This document shows, piece by piece, positions 1-10,236 of a DNA stretch of 64,000 nucleotides (its first letter is position 1; each line of letters opens with the position of its first letter). The stretch spans positions 139,203,882 through 139,267,881 of the forward strand of contig CP092863.1 of assembly GCA_030710605.1 (NCBI GenBank), read 5' to 3'. The DNA is from Cordylochernes scorpioides (taxonomy: Eukaryota; Arthropoda; Arachnida; Pseudoscorpiones; Chernetidae). Position numbers and translations under genes: made by a program. The notes below the pieces were generated by a model, which did not search any database, was not told the origin of the DNA, and saw only the letters and a program-made list of their open reading frames with translations.

Positions 1-135
1 CATCCTGGAAAATCATCAAACGGGTAGTATTCTGAAATAATTAAAAATCAACGAGAATAGTTGATATTTATTTCGATAGATGGCGCAAGCCATCAGCAAC
101 TTTCAGTTGTACGATAAGGAGATGCCTTTTCATAA
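1..135 (+). repeat. Dispersed repeat, downstream arm of a hammerhead-bearing element
   Basis: This sequence recurs with few differences at 60,289-60,395, including the GATAGATGGCGCAAGCCATC-type core and the following GATAAGGAGATG stretch. The 60-kb copy is preceded by a segment resembling the arm that follows hammerhead motifs near 40.2 and 50.0 kb, so I place both in that wider family. The copy runs off the left window edge. No coding potential is seen. Confidence 0.5.
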
Positions 136-339
136 TTGTAAATATTTTGTTTATATCTGTCTGTTTTGGTGATCTCTCAAAAAGATTGTGTAAATAGTTA
201 CTTGTTAAATCTGTTTTATTTACATATTCTTCCTTTTCTGATCTAACTTCCATTCTATATATGGACCAATTGAATATTGGCGTAAGAGCCAATGACGGTG
301 TAAAACTATATATATATATATATATATGTCATAATATAT

Positions 340-600
340 ACTCTTCCAGGAATAATAAAGCAAACCTACAGTCAACCCAGAGAGAGATGGAAGGATAAGG
401 ACCGGTCACTTTAGACATCAGCGACATTCCAAGGGGCGACTACTGGGGCCCGGTCAGTTAACACCTCGGGACTTCTAAGACAGTTGGGGATTGTGTGCGA
501 CACGAACGGCCGCCCGGCTGTGCCGGGCCCGTCTCTCTCTCTCTCTCTGGTTGCCTGGGTTCCTCTCTCCAAATTGTGGTGTGATTATTTCTCTTCCCAC
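340..600. other. Unassigned GC-rich patch with CT microsatellite
   Basis: A patch clearly richer in GC and CpG than its surroundings, ending in a (CT)n run at about 532-548. A short open stretch on the plus strand after a CTACAG at about 367-372 could be the tail of a retroelement ORF, but nothing identifies it. I see no other feature here. Confidence 0.3.
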
Positions 601-689
601 CTCATTATACCACATATATGTATATTGCCGAACTATTTACATATGATAATTAAATTTGCATAGCTTTTTTTCAAATAAAATAATCCTTT

Positions 690-900
690 GTATATCAATA
701 TCAAGGTGAAAATACCAAGCTTCCAGGGATAATTTTCTTTTAAAACATTTAAATTTACATGTCTCCAGCTTTCGGGGACGAAAGCCCTTCTACAGAAAAA
801 AAACACTATACAAAACACGATATCTCCTGAAGAAGGGCTTTCGTACCCGAAATTTAGAGATTTGTGAATTAAAGATTTTGAAAATAAAATCTTAATACAT
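690..900. repeat. Inverted pair of hammerhead-like repeat arms
   Basis: Minus-strand sequence at about 690-795 and plus-strand sequence at about 815-900 are related arms facing each other. Each holds a GAAGGGCTTTCG hairpin followed by a CCCGAAA block. The minus copy has core CTGTAGA, an unfavourable U at hammerhead position 6. Related arms occur at 15.84 and 46.36 kb. Confidence 0.5.
822..861 (+). ncRNA. Hammerhead ribozyme-like motif (weak)
   Basis: Stem I ATCTC (822-826) pairs with GAGAT (857-861). The core CTGAAGA (827-833) fits CUGANGA. Stem II is GGG (835-837) with CCC (846-848), followed by GAAA (849-852) and a UUA cleavage triplet (854-856). Helix III is minimal. Stem II is only three pairs and the triplet is unusual, so activity is uncertain. 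Confidence 0.4.
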
Positions 901-960
901 CACTTTACTTTTTTTGAATGATTTACTATTGACGGATATAAATATAATTGTTTCAATATC

Positions 961-1520
961 TACAGTCATGGACAAAAATTAAGAGGCAAGTCTTTGATGT
1001 CGCCGGTCGACTGTTTTTTTTTTTTTTTCTTAAGAAGAAGGAGGTAATTTTGTTCATACTTGGTTATTTCGTGTGTCTTCAATAAAGGTCACTGTAATAT
1101 GTTTCAGAGTTATTGTCTGAATCCCGATATACATGCTGAAAGGTATAACTTCCTTAAGTTTTGTTCGATTGTTTTTATATTCGGCAAAAATCACATATAC
1201 CATAAGCGGGATATACTTGCCTTCATTTTTTTCTATCTTCTTTACTTTCTCTTTCATAGTTCTGAATATTTGTTAAGAAGGGAGAGAGATAAATATTCAA
1301 AACTATAGTATATAAACAATTGAACAAAACTTAAGGAAGTTTTACCTTTTAGCATGTATATCGGGATTCAGATAATAACTTCTGAAAGATATTTGATACA
1401 CAATGAGCTTTATTGAAGACACACGATATAACAAAGTGTGAACAAAATTGCCTCTTGTCTCCTTCAAAAAAAAAAAAAAAATAGACGACCGTCAACATCA
1501 AAGAATGTCCCCATGAGTAT
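961..1520. mobile_element. Two M1 MITE copies in inverted orientation
   Basis: A forward M1 copy at about 961-1,170 and a reverse copy at about 1,320-1,520 flank a 150-bp spacer. Each carries the M1 interior: a poly-T or poly-A run, the segment with CTTCAATAAAGGTCACTG, and the TTCCTTAAGTTTTG end. The left terminus is a degraded TACAGTCATGGAC. The short ORFs here are by-products of the repeat. Confidence 0.75.
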
Positions 1521-1837
1521 GTCCCCCATATATGTCCCAATGTGGGGGGGATAAAGAGTTCTCAGAGCTGACGTAAGAGAATCTCGGCCGTTAGGGCTAT
1601 TTTAGGCTTCTCGTACAGTAGGGGTCATTCTCCTTGTTTGTATGCCAGAGGTCAGTTTAGTAGCCCGACCTTGACTACTCTGTCAACTTTCACATTTCTG
1701 ACCCCATGACCATTGTTCTTTTTGTGGTCCGTGTGGATTTTTGACAATCTGAGATACCATTTAACTTACGTTTATTGGTAAAAATTAATTGATTATGCGA
1801 ATAAATTTGTATAGAAAGTGTTATATTAATAGTCTTC

Positions 1838-2205
1838 TTCTTCTTTCTTCACTCAATCATATCAGGGTATCAAGCTTGTAAAGCTTGAGGCTTTTGACAA
1901 CCATAATGACTGGGTGAAGTAGAATGTGTCTACCTTTGTCATTAAGACTGGGAGCACTACTCAGTGGCAGGCCGACTTAGCTCCAAAAGAAATGGCCGCC
2001 TATGACATGAGGAAAAGACACCAGGTGCAGCCGCTCCTAACGTGGAGTAAAAACGCTGCATATTCTGTATCTCTGAATTAGGAGCCCTTACAGAGTACTA
2101 TCAGCCGGGCCAGCTGAACCCAGGTTTTTTAGTGAGCTTGTTACTGCTCCTCCTCCTTCTTTTTCATCCGGGCTTGGGACCGGCAAAGGCGATGTTATAG
2201 TAATA
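1838..2205 (-). mobile_element. LINE 3' end, family B
   Basis: On the minus strand the segment reads as an ORF C-terminus ending in residues like SLKLYKLDTLI and a stop near 1,860. The same ending occurs at about 63,640. The upstream body, with a polypurine GAAGGAGGAGGAGC stretch, recurs at 43.1-43.4 and 44.7-45.1 kb. No RT domain is present. The LINE assignment rests on the 63.6-kb copy, which carries a Cys-Cys-His-Cys motif. Confidence 0.6.
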
Positions 2206-2216
2206 GTAAATATGTA

Positions 2217-2394
2217 CAGTTAAACCTGTCTATAGCGCCCCCTCTAAATAGCGCCTTCCTCTCTATAGCGCCCGATTTTAAATACGTAATACGATGCGAT
2301 TTACATTAAAAGGGACCTGTCTATACCACCCACCTCTCTATAGCACCCTATTTTGGTGAGTCCCAAGAGGGAGTGCTATCGACAGGTTTAACTG
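2217..2394. mobile_element. Pogo/Tigger-like MITE
   Basis: A 178-bp element begins CAGTTAAACCTGTCTATAG and ends with the inverted copy (GACAGGTTTAACTG). It is bounded by TA on both sides (2,215-2,216 and 2,395-2,396). CAGT/ACTG termini with a TA target site fit the Tc1/mariner-pogo superfamily. A second copy is at 47,497-47,677. It is noncoding and therefore non-autonomous. Confidence 0.8.
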
Positions 2395-2433
2395 TATTTA
2401 TTTTACGTTATTTTTATTATAGATTTTTATAAT

Positions 2434-3296
2434 ATACTAGCGGACGTACCCGGCTTCGCCCGAGGTTTTACCCGAGTAAAGGTTGGCCTAACGAACATTT
2501 GTTAAAACAATGCTCTATAAACGTATAAAAAAATATATATTTTGATAATTTGAAACTCGTAAATTTGAATCTCTCGATAAAGTGAACATTTTTTCCCGGT
2601 CCCTGTGAGCCGTGGCATCCTGAATTTTGTCTTCCATAATTTTCTACATTACAAAATCATCGTTTTATCTAGTGAACATATTTTCCCGGTCCCTTGAAAA
2701 ATATTCGATAAGTTGAATAAAATCATGGTCGTGAATCTCTCGATAAAGTGATTATTTTTTCCCGGTCCCTGTGTGCCGTGTCATCCTGAATTTTGTCTTT
2801 CCTAATTTTCTACATTACAAAATCATCGTTTTATCTACATATTTTCCCGGTCCCTTGAAAATTACTCGATATGGACGTAGTTCCCGGAGGTTACCCGCCC
2901 CCCCAGCGCCAGGACCTCTTGATCCCTCTGATTGGCCGGCGGCCGGACGGGGGTGGGGGGAGGGGGGGGGGAGGGGGGGATCTTGATCCCTCTGATTGGT
3001 CGGTGGGAACTTGGACTGTCCAATGGCCGGCGGCCGGACGGGGGGGGGGGGGGGGGGCAGACCTAAGCCTAAGGTGGCGTTGCTTGCGAGTTAAAGCTAC
3101 AAATCTGCAAATAACTCTAAGGATATTAAAGATATTCAAGAAATTATTTTTCGTAAACCTTTCCGGGGATACACCTAATAATATCCCAAATTTTCACGGC
3201 GATTGGATGTATGGTTTTCGAATCCATAGAGGACAGACAGACACACACACACACACAGACATTCAATTTTATATATATAGATATACACGTAGGATG
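2434..3296 (+). mobile_element. RTE-like LINE/SINE 3' end (CCCGG-head family)
   Basis: It starts ACTAGCGGACGTACCCGGCT, followed by a CCCGAGGTTTTACCCGAG hairpin-prone head, and ends in an ACAGACAG/ACACAC run and a TATATATAGATA tail, as many arthropod RTE-derived ends do. A roughly 150-bp segment (AATCTCTCGATAAAGTGA...TTCCCGGTCCC) is duplicated internally. Relatives lie at 7.0, 7.6, 18.1, 18.47, 18.95 and 35.3 kb. The family assignment is inference. Confidence 0.6.
2890..3060 (+). repeat. Duplicated GC-rich segment with two long G runs
   Basis: Two copies of a segment containing TTGATCCCTCTGATTGG and GGCCGGCGGCCGGACGG are each followed by long G runs (about 2,949-2,980 and 3,041-3,057). The plus strand can form G-quadruplexes. 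Open frames across it are low-complexity and not credible genes. Confidence 0.75.
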
Positions 3297-3315
3297 TTAT
3301 GAAATCGAATCCGTC

Positions 3316-3358
3316 CCTGTACTGATGAGGGCCAAAGCCCGAAACCGTGGTATACAGG
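3316..3358 (+). ncRNA. Hammerhead ribozyme motif, short helix III
   Basis: All core positions fit. Stem I is CCTGTA (3,316-3,321) with TACAGG (3,353-3,358), six pairs. The core CTGATGA is 3,322-3,328. Stem II is GGGC/GCCC with loop CAAA (3,329-3,340). GAAA is 3,341-3,344. Helix III is ACCGTGGT (3,344-3,351), palindromic if G-U pairs are allowed. Predicted cleavage follows A3352 in GUA. The downstream CTGGTGTTGTGGCTT also follows the motif at 31.74 kb, so both belong to one repeat family. Minimal type I hammerheads of this shape are known in Penelope-like elements. Confidence 0.8.
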
Positions 3359-3655
3359 TTGTTGACTTTTGTCTGAATTTGTCAAAACTGGTGTTGTGGC
3401 TTATTCTTTATCATCACTAGTGAAGTGTTTTACTGAAGTGATAAAATTAAAACGTTGTTCTAAAAAATCCATATTCAGAAAGCGAGAGAGAGAGAGATAT
3501 TATTGGTTATTACAAAAGGAGGAATTCGCCTCTTCAAATGCCTACAGTAATCCTCTTGATTATGTCCTATTCGGGTATAATTATCCTCTTCAAGAACTCT
3601 GGGGTTTTAAACGCCTCTTCCAGCACTAATCTCCAATATTACACTCATCGACAGA

Positions 3656-4100
3656 TTTTAAGGAGGTGGAAAGTCTTTGATGTCGTCAGTCGTCTGTTTA
3701 TATATATACATATAGGAGACAGAGGTTGTTCACAATGGGTTATCTCGTGTGTCTTCAATAAAAGTCAACTGTGTATCAAATATCTTTCAGAGTTATTGTC
3801 TGAATCCCGATATACATGCTGAAAGGTACAACTTCCTTAAGTTTTGTCTATGAGTGTATATTGGTTATGTCGTGTGTCTTCATTAAAAGTCAACTGTGTA
3901 TCAAATATCTTTCAGAGTTATTGTCTGAATCCCGATATGCATGCTAAAAGATACAACTTCCTTATGTTTTGTTTGAGTGTATATTGGTTATCTCGTGTTC
4001 TCTTCAATAAAGGTCACTGTAATATCTTTCAGAACTATTGTCTCAATCCCGATATACATGTTAAAAGGTACAACTTCCTTAAGTTTTATCTATGAGTGTA
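3656..4100 (+). mobile_element. M1 MITE with 3-unit internal array
   Basis: Three repeats of the M1 interior, each ending in a TTCCTTAAGTTTTG or similar block. The first two junctions keep a near-complete terminal repeat (GTCTATGAGTGTA), so these are the longer unit type of about 120 bp. The left terminal repeat is truncated. The small Cys/Asn-rich ORFs in frame are repeat by-products. Confidence 0.75.
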
Positions 4101-4374
4101 TATTCCATGATATCCTAATTGTGAGGCGGATATAGTTAACTACACCAATATCTTGTAACCTGAAAGCGGATGATTTCCCATAAATAACGAAATATCTTCT
4201 TCACTATCAATATGGCTAGAGAATGTTTTTTAATAAAATTTTGGTTTGTACTGCTTCAATATTGATATCTTAACTCATCCTCAATATATCTCCATAATCC
4301 ATATAACGAATAGGTTAAACTATGTATTGATGGAAACTTGTTTAAGTAGCTCTTAATTCAATTGATTATTTTTT

Positions 4375-4640
4375 CTGCTCCAATAAATCCCGTATTAAGG
4401 CACTTTTTAAATGAAAATATTGCTTCAATGGCCTCAGATTTTTGTAAAACTCCAATCCCGTCTGTGAGCTTAAGTAACCAAACAGGGATCTCTGGCATAC
4501 TTAGAAATGCAAAAGTCGAACTGTTTTCCACATATGTAGACATGTGATGTACTTAAAGTAAAAGCAGTCGGTAATTGCCTACCATGATTAACATGACCTG
4601 TATCACGTGTGCTATGAATAATTAAAAAAAAAAACATTGG
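4375..4640 (+). mobile_element. tRNA-derived SINE, 5' truncated
   Basis: It matches the body and tail of the SINE at 24.6 kb: a CTCCAATGG-like segment, AAGTCCAACCCC-like segment, ACATGTGGTGCACTTA-like segment and ACCATGATTAACATG. The tRNA-like head with its B box is missing. Confidence 0.7.
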
Positions 4641-4690
4641 AACCTACATTGACTAATTCTAAAAGTGGCTTTCATTTAAGATTTTTTATA

Positions 4691-4880
4691 TACATTCATG
4701 GACAAAACCTAAGGAATTGTAGTCTGTTGTCACCGCTCGTCCGTTTTTTTTTTTTTTTTTTTTAAAGGAGACTGAGGCAATTTTGTTCACACTTAGTTAT
4801 CTCACCCATCTACCCACCATGAATATTATGGTTTGTACTATGTGTACTAGGGATAAATATAATAATAATAAGGAAATAGA
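4691..4880 (+). mobile_element. M1 MITE fragment joined to a SINE tail
   Basis: The left end of M1 (TACATTCATGGACAAAACCT, then a long T run) stops at about 4,800 and passes directly into a SINE 3' end (CTACCCACCATGAATATTATG, then an ATAATAATA tail). This is a chimeric junction between two families. Confidence 0.6.
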
Positions 4881-5059
4881 AACTATAAAACAAAATATAC
4901 TACTTCCATCCGTATAAGCCTAAATAACATTTTAAACACTGTTTATGCATTCATTTTTTATTGTATTTATTAATATTCAGTGTTTATCTATATGAGTATA
5001 GCTTAAAAAAGGCAACAAATTAGTCATATAAAAGTGAAGGTTACATATATAGAATTCGA

Positions 5060-5225
5060 AACTATTATAGATGCGTTTACCACTGGGAGGGTTCACCACT
5101 GATGAGCCAGGCCCTCCCATTAATTTTTTTCATTGCAGTAAAGGCAATAGAAATTGTTTATTTTTAAAAAGAATCATACGCGTCTATAATAATACGTTTT
5201 TCATAACAGATGGCGCGCTAATGCA
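5060..5225 (-). repeat. GGGAGGG foldback-family copy
   Basis: One of about fifteen copies of a family recognised by CTGGGAGGGTTCACCACTGA and CATTGCAGTAAGG-like blocks. The copy ends near GATGGCGCGCTAATG. No coding potential is supported; recurrent short ORFs come from the repeat itself. Confidence 0.65.
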
Positions 5226-5677
5226 TCATAAGATTTATAGAATTGTTGTTTACATATTTACATATCGACACGTAACTCGTCTGCTTCCACAATTGATTTG
5301 CATACGCATACGTCTAGCATATTTTCATTATAAAATTTTCCTTAAAACTTTTTTTTTAATCTGTAAATTGCTTTTCTCGAATAAACACAATACTTTACAA
5401 TTTGATTTCATTTAACTAAATTTGCATACCAACCCTTTGTACATATATCAATTGTGTTGATATTTTTTATATTTTCTTCTAACTAACTTGCATACTAATT
5501 CTGTACATATTTAAAATATTTTCTTTCTCTTCTTTAAAAATTTTGTTTATTTTTAAAGTGCAAGTGTCCCTAGGGGGACATAGCGCTCTAAGTCGAAATA
5601 AAGAAATACGTCTTTGATAGGATCGAATTCAAAATGTTTACAGATTAGGTGACTAATTAGATGAGAGTTATATTTCA

Positions 5678-6055
5678 ACAACAACAACAACAACAAAAAT
5701 CCTTTATTGGGGACCTCTCGTCCTATATAGGAATCGCCAGTTTACAGAGTAAGAGAAGAGAACTAAGAATACAGAGAGAAACCTATAAGTAGTAGGTATA
5801 GTATAGTATTTTCTACACTGTGACTATATACAACAGCAGCAACAAGCCTTTTACTGGAATCAAAGTCCAATACCGGATTCGTCATTCTAATCCTGACATA
5901 GATTATTTGCATATAATTATTTATATCAATTAGATTATGTATATAGCCTCCTCTTCTCTTCAGCCGTCTTCCAAAATTTGAACAACGCAAAAGCTCCAGC
6001 TCTGCTTCTCACCACCTCATTCAACAGGAGCTCCAAAGAGAGTCCCTCAAGGCCT
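5678..6055 (-). mobile_element. 5'-truncated LINE 3' end with 16-bp TSD
   Basis: Minus strand: about 38 codons of an ORF2 C-terminus (residues such as VVRSRAGAFALFKFWKTAEE, stop near 5,944), then a 3' UTR with AATAAAGG and a (TTG)n tail. The C-terminus resembles the one following the LINE at 22.8 kb. The insertion is flanked by an exact 16-bp duplication, TGAGAGTTATATTTCA, at 5,662-5,677 and 6,056-6,071. This is strong evidence of target-primed insertion. Confidence 0.85.
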
Positions 6056-6252
6056 TGAGAGTTATATTTCATTAATTTGGGTTTGTTCTAATGGGAACAT
6101 ACAGTTCCTTATGATCATCAGTAGTAAGCCTATATCGATATTTGACCAAGATACGTATACAGCAACTAGAATCTTTATTAAAACTTTTACTCACATAAAA
6201 CTTTGAACTTTAGAGTACCAGGTTCTTCTTCAGATCCTACTTCATAAAACCC

Positions 6253-6415
6253 TACACTCATGGACAGTCTAGTGTGTCTAGACAGTCTAGAGACAGTCTC
6301 TCATCAACAGTATTTAAGTGGAAAGTCTTTGATGTCGACAGTCGTCTATTTTTTTAAAGGAGACAGAAGCAATTTTGTTCACACTTGGTTATCTCGTGTA
6401 TTTTCAATAAAGGTC
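6253..6415 (+). mobile_element. M1 MITE fragment
   Basis: A left end (TACACTCATGGACA) is interrupted by short GTCTAGACAGTCTAG repeats and continues into the M1 interior up to TTCAATAAAGGTCA, where it stops. The right terminus is missing. Confidence 0.6.
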
Positions 6416-6529
6416 ATTTTTATTTAGTTGCTTTTATTAGAGAAGCTATATTACAACAATTTTACATGTTATGAAGATTTAAGTAAGGGTTATATGACAT
6501 TTAAAATATATTTTTTATACGTACAATTT

Positions 6530-6650
6530 TATACTGTTCTCTTACTGCAATGATAAAATAATGGGAGGGGCTGGCTCATTTGTGGTGAATCCTTCCAGCG
6601 GTTTCGTCAGTTTAATCTACCATACCGCTGTATTATTGTATTGTACTGTT
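6530..6650 (+). repeat. GGGAGGG foldback-family copy
   Basis: It carries CTTACTGCAATGATAAAATA, GGGAGGGGCTGGCTCA and CAGCGGTTTCGTCAG blocks in the forward order, ending near CATACCGCTGTATT. A short piece of the same family (TACTACAATGATAAAATAAT) is at about 8,335-8,357. Confidence 0.6.
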
Positions 6651-7003
6651 TTCCTTTTATAACGATATTGAAGCTGGATTCACAGAAAAGGTATTTTAAA
6701 TTAACTATAGATCATAAGTTTTGAGAGAACAGTAGAAAGACATATTGTGGCTAAGAAATATTTTATTATTTAATTTAATATTATTCAATGAAAATATACA
6801 ACAGATTATAAAAATCTATATTACTCTGTATTTGTAAAATCATCTTTAAAATATTTCTTTGCTTGTTTGTTCAAGATTCCCTAGCTGTAGATAGTTTGGT
6901 TAATTTGTTAATAATTGTCGACTGGTCGTGGTGACGTCATCAATAAATACTTGGACACCTTCCAAGACTTGATTTCTACGCTACAATATAATTATGAATA
7001 TAC

Positions 7004-7612
7004 TAGACGAATGGCCCGGGCAACGCCCGGGGTTTACCCGAGTGCGAATATATTCTAAAAACGTTGACTTGGGTGGTCGCTATTAACAGGGTGGTCTGTC
7101 TAGACAGGTGGATGTATCACACAGCTGATAACAGGGTTGTCTAGAGTGGTCGCTATAGACAGGGTGGTCTGTATAGACAGGTTTATGAGAGAGGCACAAA
7201 CTTACAGGTTGTTGACGCCGCAATTCCCAGAGAGAGTGTTTTTTGTTGCATCATGCTGTGACTCACACGACGACCCAAGGTCAACAGGGGTGGAGCAGCA
7301 AGCTTAAGGCTTTCACCGTCTGGCGGCGCTGCTTGCGAGTTATATCTACAATTCTGCAAATAACTCTAAGGATATTCAAGATATTCAAGAAATTATTTTT
7401 CGAAAACCTTTCCGGGGATATACCTAATAATATCCCAGAATTTCATGGCGATTGGATGTATGGTTTTTGAATAACAGGGTTGTCTAGAGGGGGGCAGGGA
7501 GGACACGTGTTCCCTTGCAGCCAATGAGCGCGCATTCTATCCGTGAGTTTCAGACAAACAGACAAACAGACAACCAGACAAACAGACAGAATAAGGCAAA
7601 TATATAAGTAGA
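7004..7612 (+). mobile_element. CCCGG-head RTE-like element
   Basis: It begins TACTAGACGAATGGCCCGGG and ends with repeated ACAAACAGACA and an ATATATAAGTAGATA tail. The middle (about 7,320-7,470) matches the 3.06-3.21 kb part of the element at 2.4 kb, including TTTCCGGGGATA and GCGATTGGATGTATGG. It also holds duplicated GGTGGTCTGT/AGACAGG segments. Confidence 0.6.
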
Positions 7613-7616
7613 TAAT

Positions 7617-7960
7617 ACTAGCCGAATGACCCGGGCAACGCCCGTGTTTTACCCGATTGAATGTTTTGATTCAAATACTATTTGTTACAATTATAAATTG
7701 GCGCCTTAAATAATTGCATATGTTAGTTAATAACTATAGCCTATGTGCTTTATCTATGTACTGTTGGCTTCCGTAGGCGTCTCTTACTGGGAAAAAGAAA
7801 GAGAGGATTCCATTTGGTTATTATCTAATATATGCATTTATTTAGGGAGCGACCCGCTCCAACACAATAGTTACAAAGACGAAATAGCGAGTGGGGGAGG
7901 CATGATGGGGGGGGGGGGCAAAGGTGGCGTGACCGTAGCCAACCAATAGGAGGGCGACAT
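7617..7960 (+). mobile_element. CCCGG-head element, second copy
   Basis: It starts ACTAGCCGAATGACCCGGGC directly after the tail of the preceding copy, so the two are head-to-tail. Much of it recurs inverted at 35,340-35,590, including CTTCCGTAGGCGTCTCTTAC. It ends in a G run near 7,908-7,918. Confidence 0.55.
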
Positions 7961-8224
7961 TAAAAAAAAAAAAGCAAACGGTGACAAAGATGAAAACTGA
8001 TGACTGGTTGATTAGGAGATGAGGAATGACGCTTCGAACAATGTTCTTCCGCAAATTGCAAATAGTATTTTTAAACACAATATTAATATGATATATTAGT
8101 GAGAGACATATGTATATAAGAAATTTATGCTGTATTTTGACCCGTATGATTCTGTTTTGAAATATAAGACAATTTGAATACTCGTAAAGAATAATTTTTA
8201 ACGCCTTGCCAAATGTTTTAATTT

Positions 8225-8310
8225 TTGTTTGCTCCTGACGAGAACAAAAGCTTTTTTGTCGAAACGTCGAGGTAATAAAAAGATTTACTGGCCGAAGTAT
8301 CTTTAATTTC
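8225..8310 (+). repeat. Hammerhead-bearing repeat unit
   Basis: The hammerhead-like motif is followed by GTAATAAAAAGATTTACTGG and CCGAAGTATCTTTA. The same pair of blocks occurs at 23,958-24,035, and the second block alone inverted at about 22,366-22,400. The longer minus-strand ORF over this region is not supported as a gene. Confidence 0.6.
8232..8271 (+). ncRNA. Hammerhead ribozyme-like motif with GUC site
   Basis: Stem I CTC (8,232-8,234) pairs with GAG (8,269-8,271). The core CTGACGA is 8,235-8,241. An A/T-rich stem II with one bulge spans 8,242-8,260. GAAA is 8,261-8,264, then ACGT as a palindromic helix III and GUC (8,266-8,268) as cleavage triplet. Stem I is short, so activity is uncertain. 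Confidence 0.5.
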
Positions 8311-9033
8311 AAGAAATAATTTGACTACTGTACTTACTACAATGATAAAATAATGGGTTAGGGTTAGCTAGAATAGTTTAATGTTCATGCTGTCGTTCTA
8401 TTGAAGTATGCAAATATATATCGTATTTGTTTATTTCAATTTAAAGCGCTATGTCCCCCTAGGTACACTTGCATTGTCATACATGTATGTTTCTACATTT
8501 GTCTATATATATATATATTTACAATAATTTTATGTGCCGTGAATAGTCATATGATGTTAACAAGGAGAAAGAGAGAAAATAATAATAAAAACATTTTCAT
8601 CAAATATTTACATCAAAATAGTTCATTTATCATTATTATTAAAAAAGAAAAAAAAAATTGTAAGAGTTTTGTTGGAAAAAATTATAGATTCGTAGAAGAA
8701 GAGAAAGATCCTTTATTACCTAAAGATATAAAACAATAAAAGAAGGACAAATTATATTTACATCAGCAGCTCACACCGGCCTGTCCTATTCACATAACCG
8801 CTAGCCAACTAACAATCCAACATGGCCGCGCTATATAGACAGATATGTCAATTAACATAGACAATATTACAACAATATACAAATTTCAAGTGTATTCTAT
8901 CTTAGAAATATCCGGAATTGTCACTTTCAACAAGTTTAAACATTCTAAGGACAAATGAAGCTCTTAAATATTAACGTGTACAAAAGAAATAGATTTCTGG
9001 CAATATCTACAATCAATATAAATAATCAGTTCC

Positions 9034-9241
9034 CTAGAAGATATTTGTTGCTAAATATCTATATCGTATGGAATCCATAACCAGACCCGCGGAGGTAAAC
9101 GTTGAAAGATTGATGGTTGGGACCTTGGAAAGCCGGTTGATGACTTGCTTGTCTTCTGGACACCGTCTAGTTTCTATCACAGTTGTTTGCTCGGTTTCTA
9201 TGAAGACTTCGTATTGAGTAGCTTTTAAAGTTTATTTATGG
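9034..9241 (-). other. Unexplained open segment, coding-like
   Basis: Sixty-eight codons are open on the minus strand, reading through residues such as CPEDKQVINRLSKVPTINLS to a stop at 9,034-9,036. The composition is protein-like and unlike the simple repeats around it, but I do not recognise a family. No strong splice acceptor precedes it. It lies 39 bp from the LTR element. It could be a host exon, a LINE piece or chance. Confidence 0.3.
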
Positions 9242-9279
9242 TTAATTTAAGGTATTGTGTAAAATATGTGTTACATACA

Positions 9280-10161
9280 TGTCATAATTTGTATATAATT
9301 AAATGCAACCCCGACCCACTATGTATGTACCATGTATGATTTTCGAAGACTTAATAAAGAACAAGGTAACTGGAGGGAAGCAAGTAGCATTAAGATATAG
9401 GAAGTAGACCTAAAGCTGGCACGACTATTCTGGGCACCCCTGTGTCAATATTGCAGGGGCAGAAACCGGACGTCTCTAGTGACCAGAAGTTATAAATGTT
9501 AAAGCTAACACCCAATATTTCCGGCAAAGACAGGACGTATCCAATATCCACAGAAGTTATATTAGTATAGAGACATCCCATACTTCCGACCCAAGATAGG
9601 ACGTATTTGATAACACGGAAGTAAATAAAGTCAAAATAGCACTCGACACTTCCTATCAAGCAGACCACAGCTTTCATCAAGGAAAGCCGCGGGCCAATCA
9701 AAAGATAGCATCTAAATAGGTCAACCAATAGGGAAAAAGCATGTGATCATCTCTCTACCAATCAGAGAGAAACGGAGTCTTGGTGTTAAATCGAAAGGCA
9801 AGGATGGTCAGTTAGGTTTTCGCTCTCATAGGAACAACACCTGCAGTAGCGACTTGGCTCCCACCGAGTTCGGATCAACCTTCGACTTGCTCCCACCAAG
9901 GTAACATCTGTTCTAGAGATCTCTCTCTCAGCTCAGCTCATAGCTATGTCAATCACCGCCATGTGATCAGATAAGGAACAATCAAACCCGCTCCTTCTCA
10001 AACCTTCTTCCCTCCAATCCAGTTGCCTTTTATTTTCAAAACAATCACGTGTCCTGATTATTCCTAACTGTATGCTGCAACTTCCACTCAAACGACTGCG
10101 CTTCAATCAAATATCACCATTCGCATCCAACAACAAGAAATTCCGCAACGATATTGCCACA
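9280..10161 (+). repeat. 5' LTR
   Basis: 882 bp, TG...CA, matching 14,839-15,720 base for base as far as I can read. An AATAAA is at 9,353-9,358. A minus-strand ORF of 112 codons occurs in both LTRs only because the LTRs are copies; I do not treat it as a gene. Confidence 0.95.
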
Positions 10162-10236
10162 GAACGGTTAAGTCGACAGGATAAAGATTATGGAACTTAA
10201 TCAGGATTAAGATTATGGAGCTTAATCAGGATCAAA

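Noticed and set aside
7842..8312. 156-codon minus-strand ORF
   Set aside because: It runs through a hammerhead-bearing repeat and a G/C run; a partly similar ORF at 23.8-24.0 kb arises from the second repeat copy. No domain.
9390..9728. Minus-strand 112-codon ORF in the LTR, also at 14,949-15,287
   Set aside because: The two ORFs are identical only because the LTRs are copies; antisense to the element and with no domain.
10155..10200. Primer binding site of the LTR element
   Set aside because: The bases after the 5' LTR (GAACGGTTAAGTCG) do not start TGG and match no tRNA end I know, so I do not annotate one.
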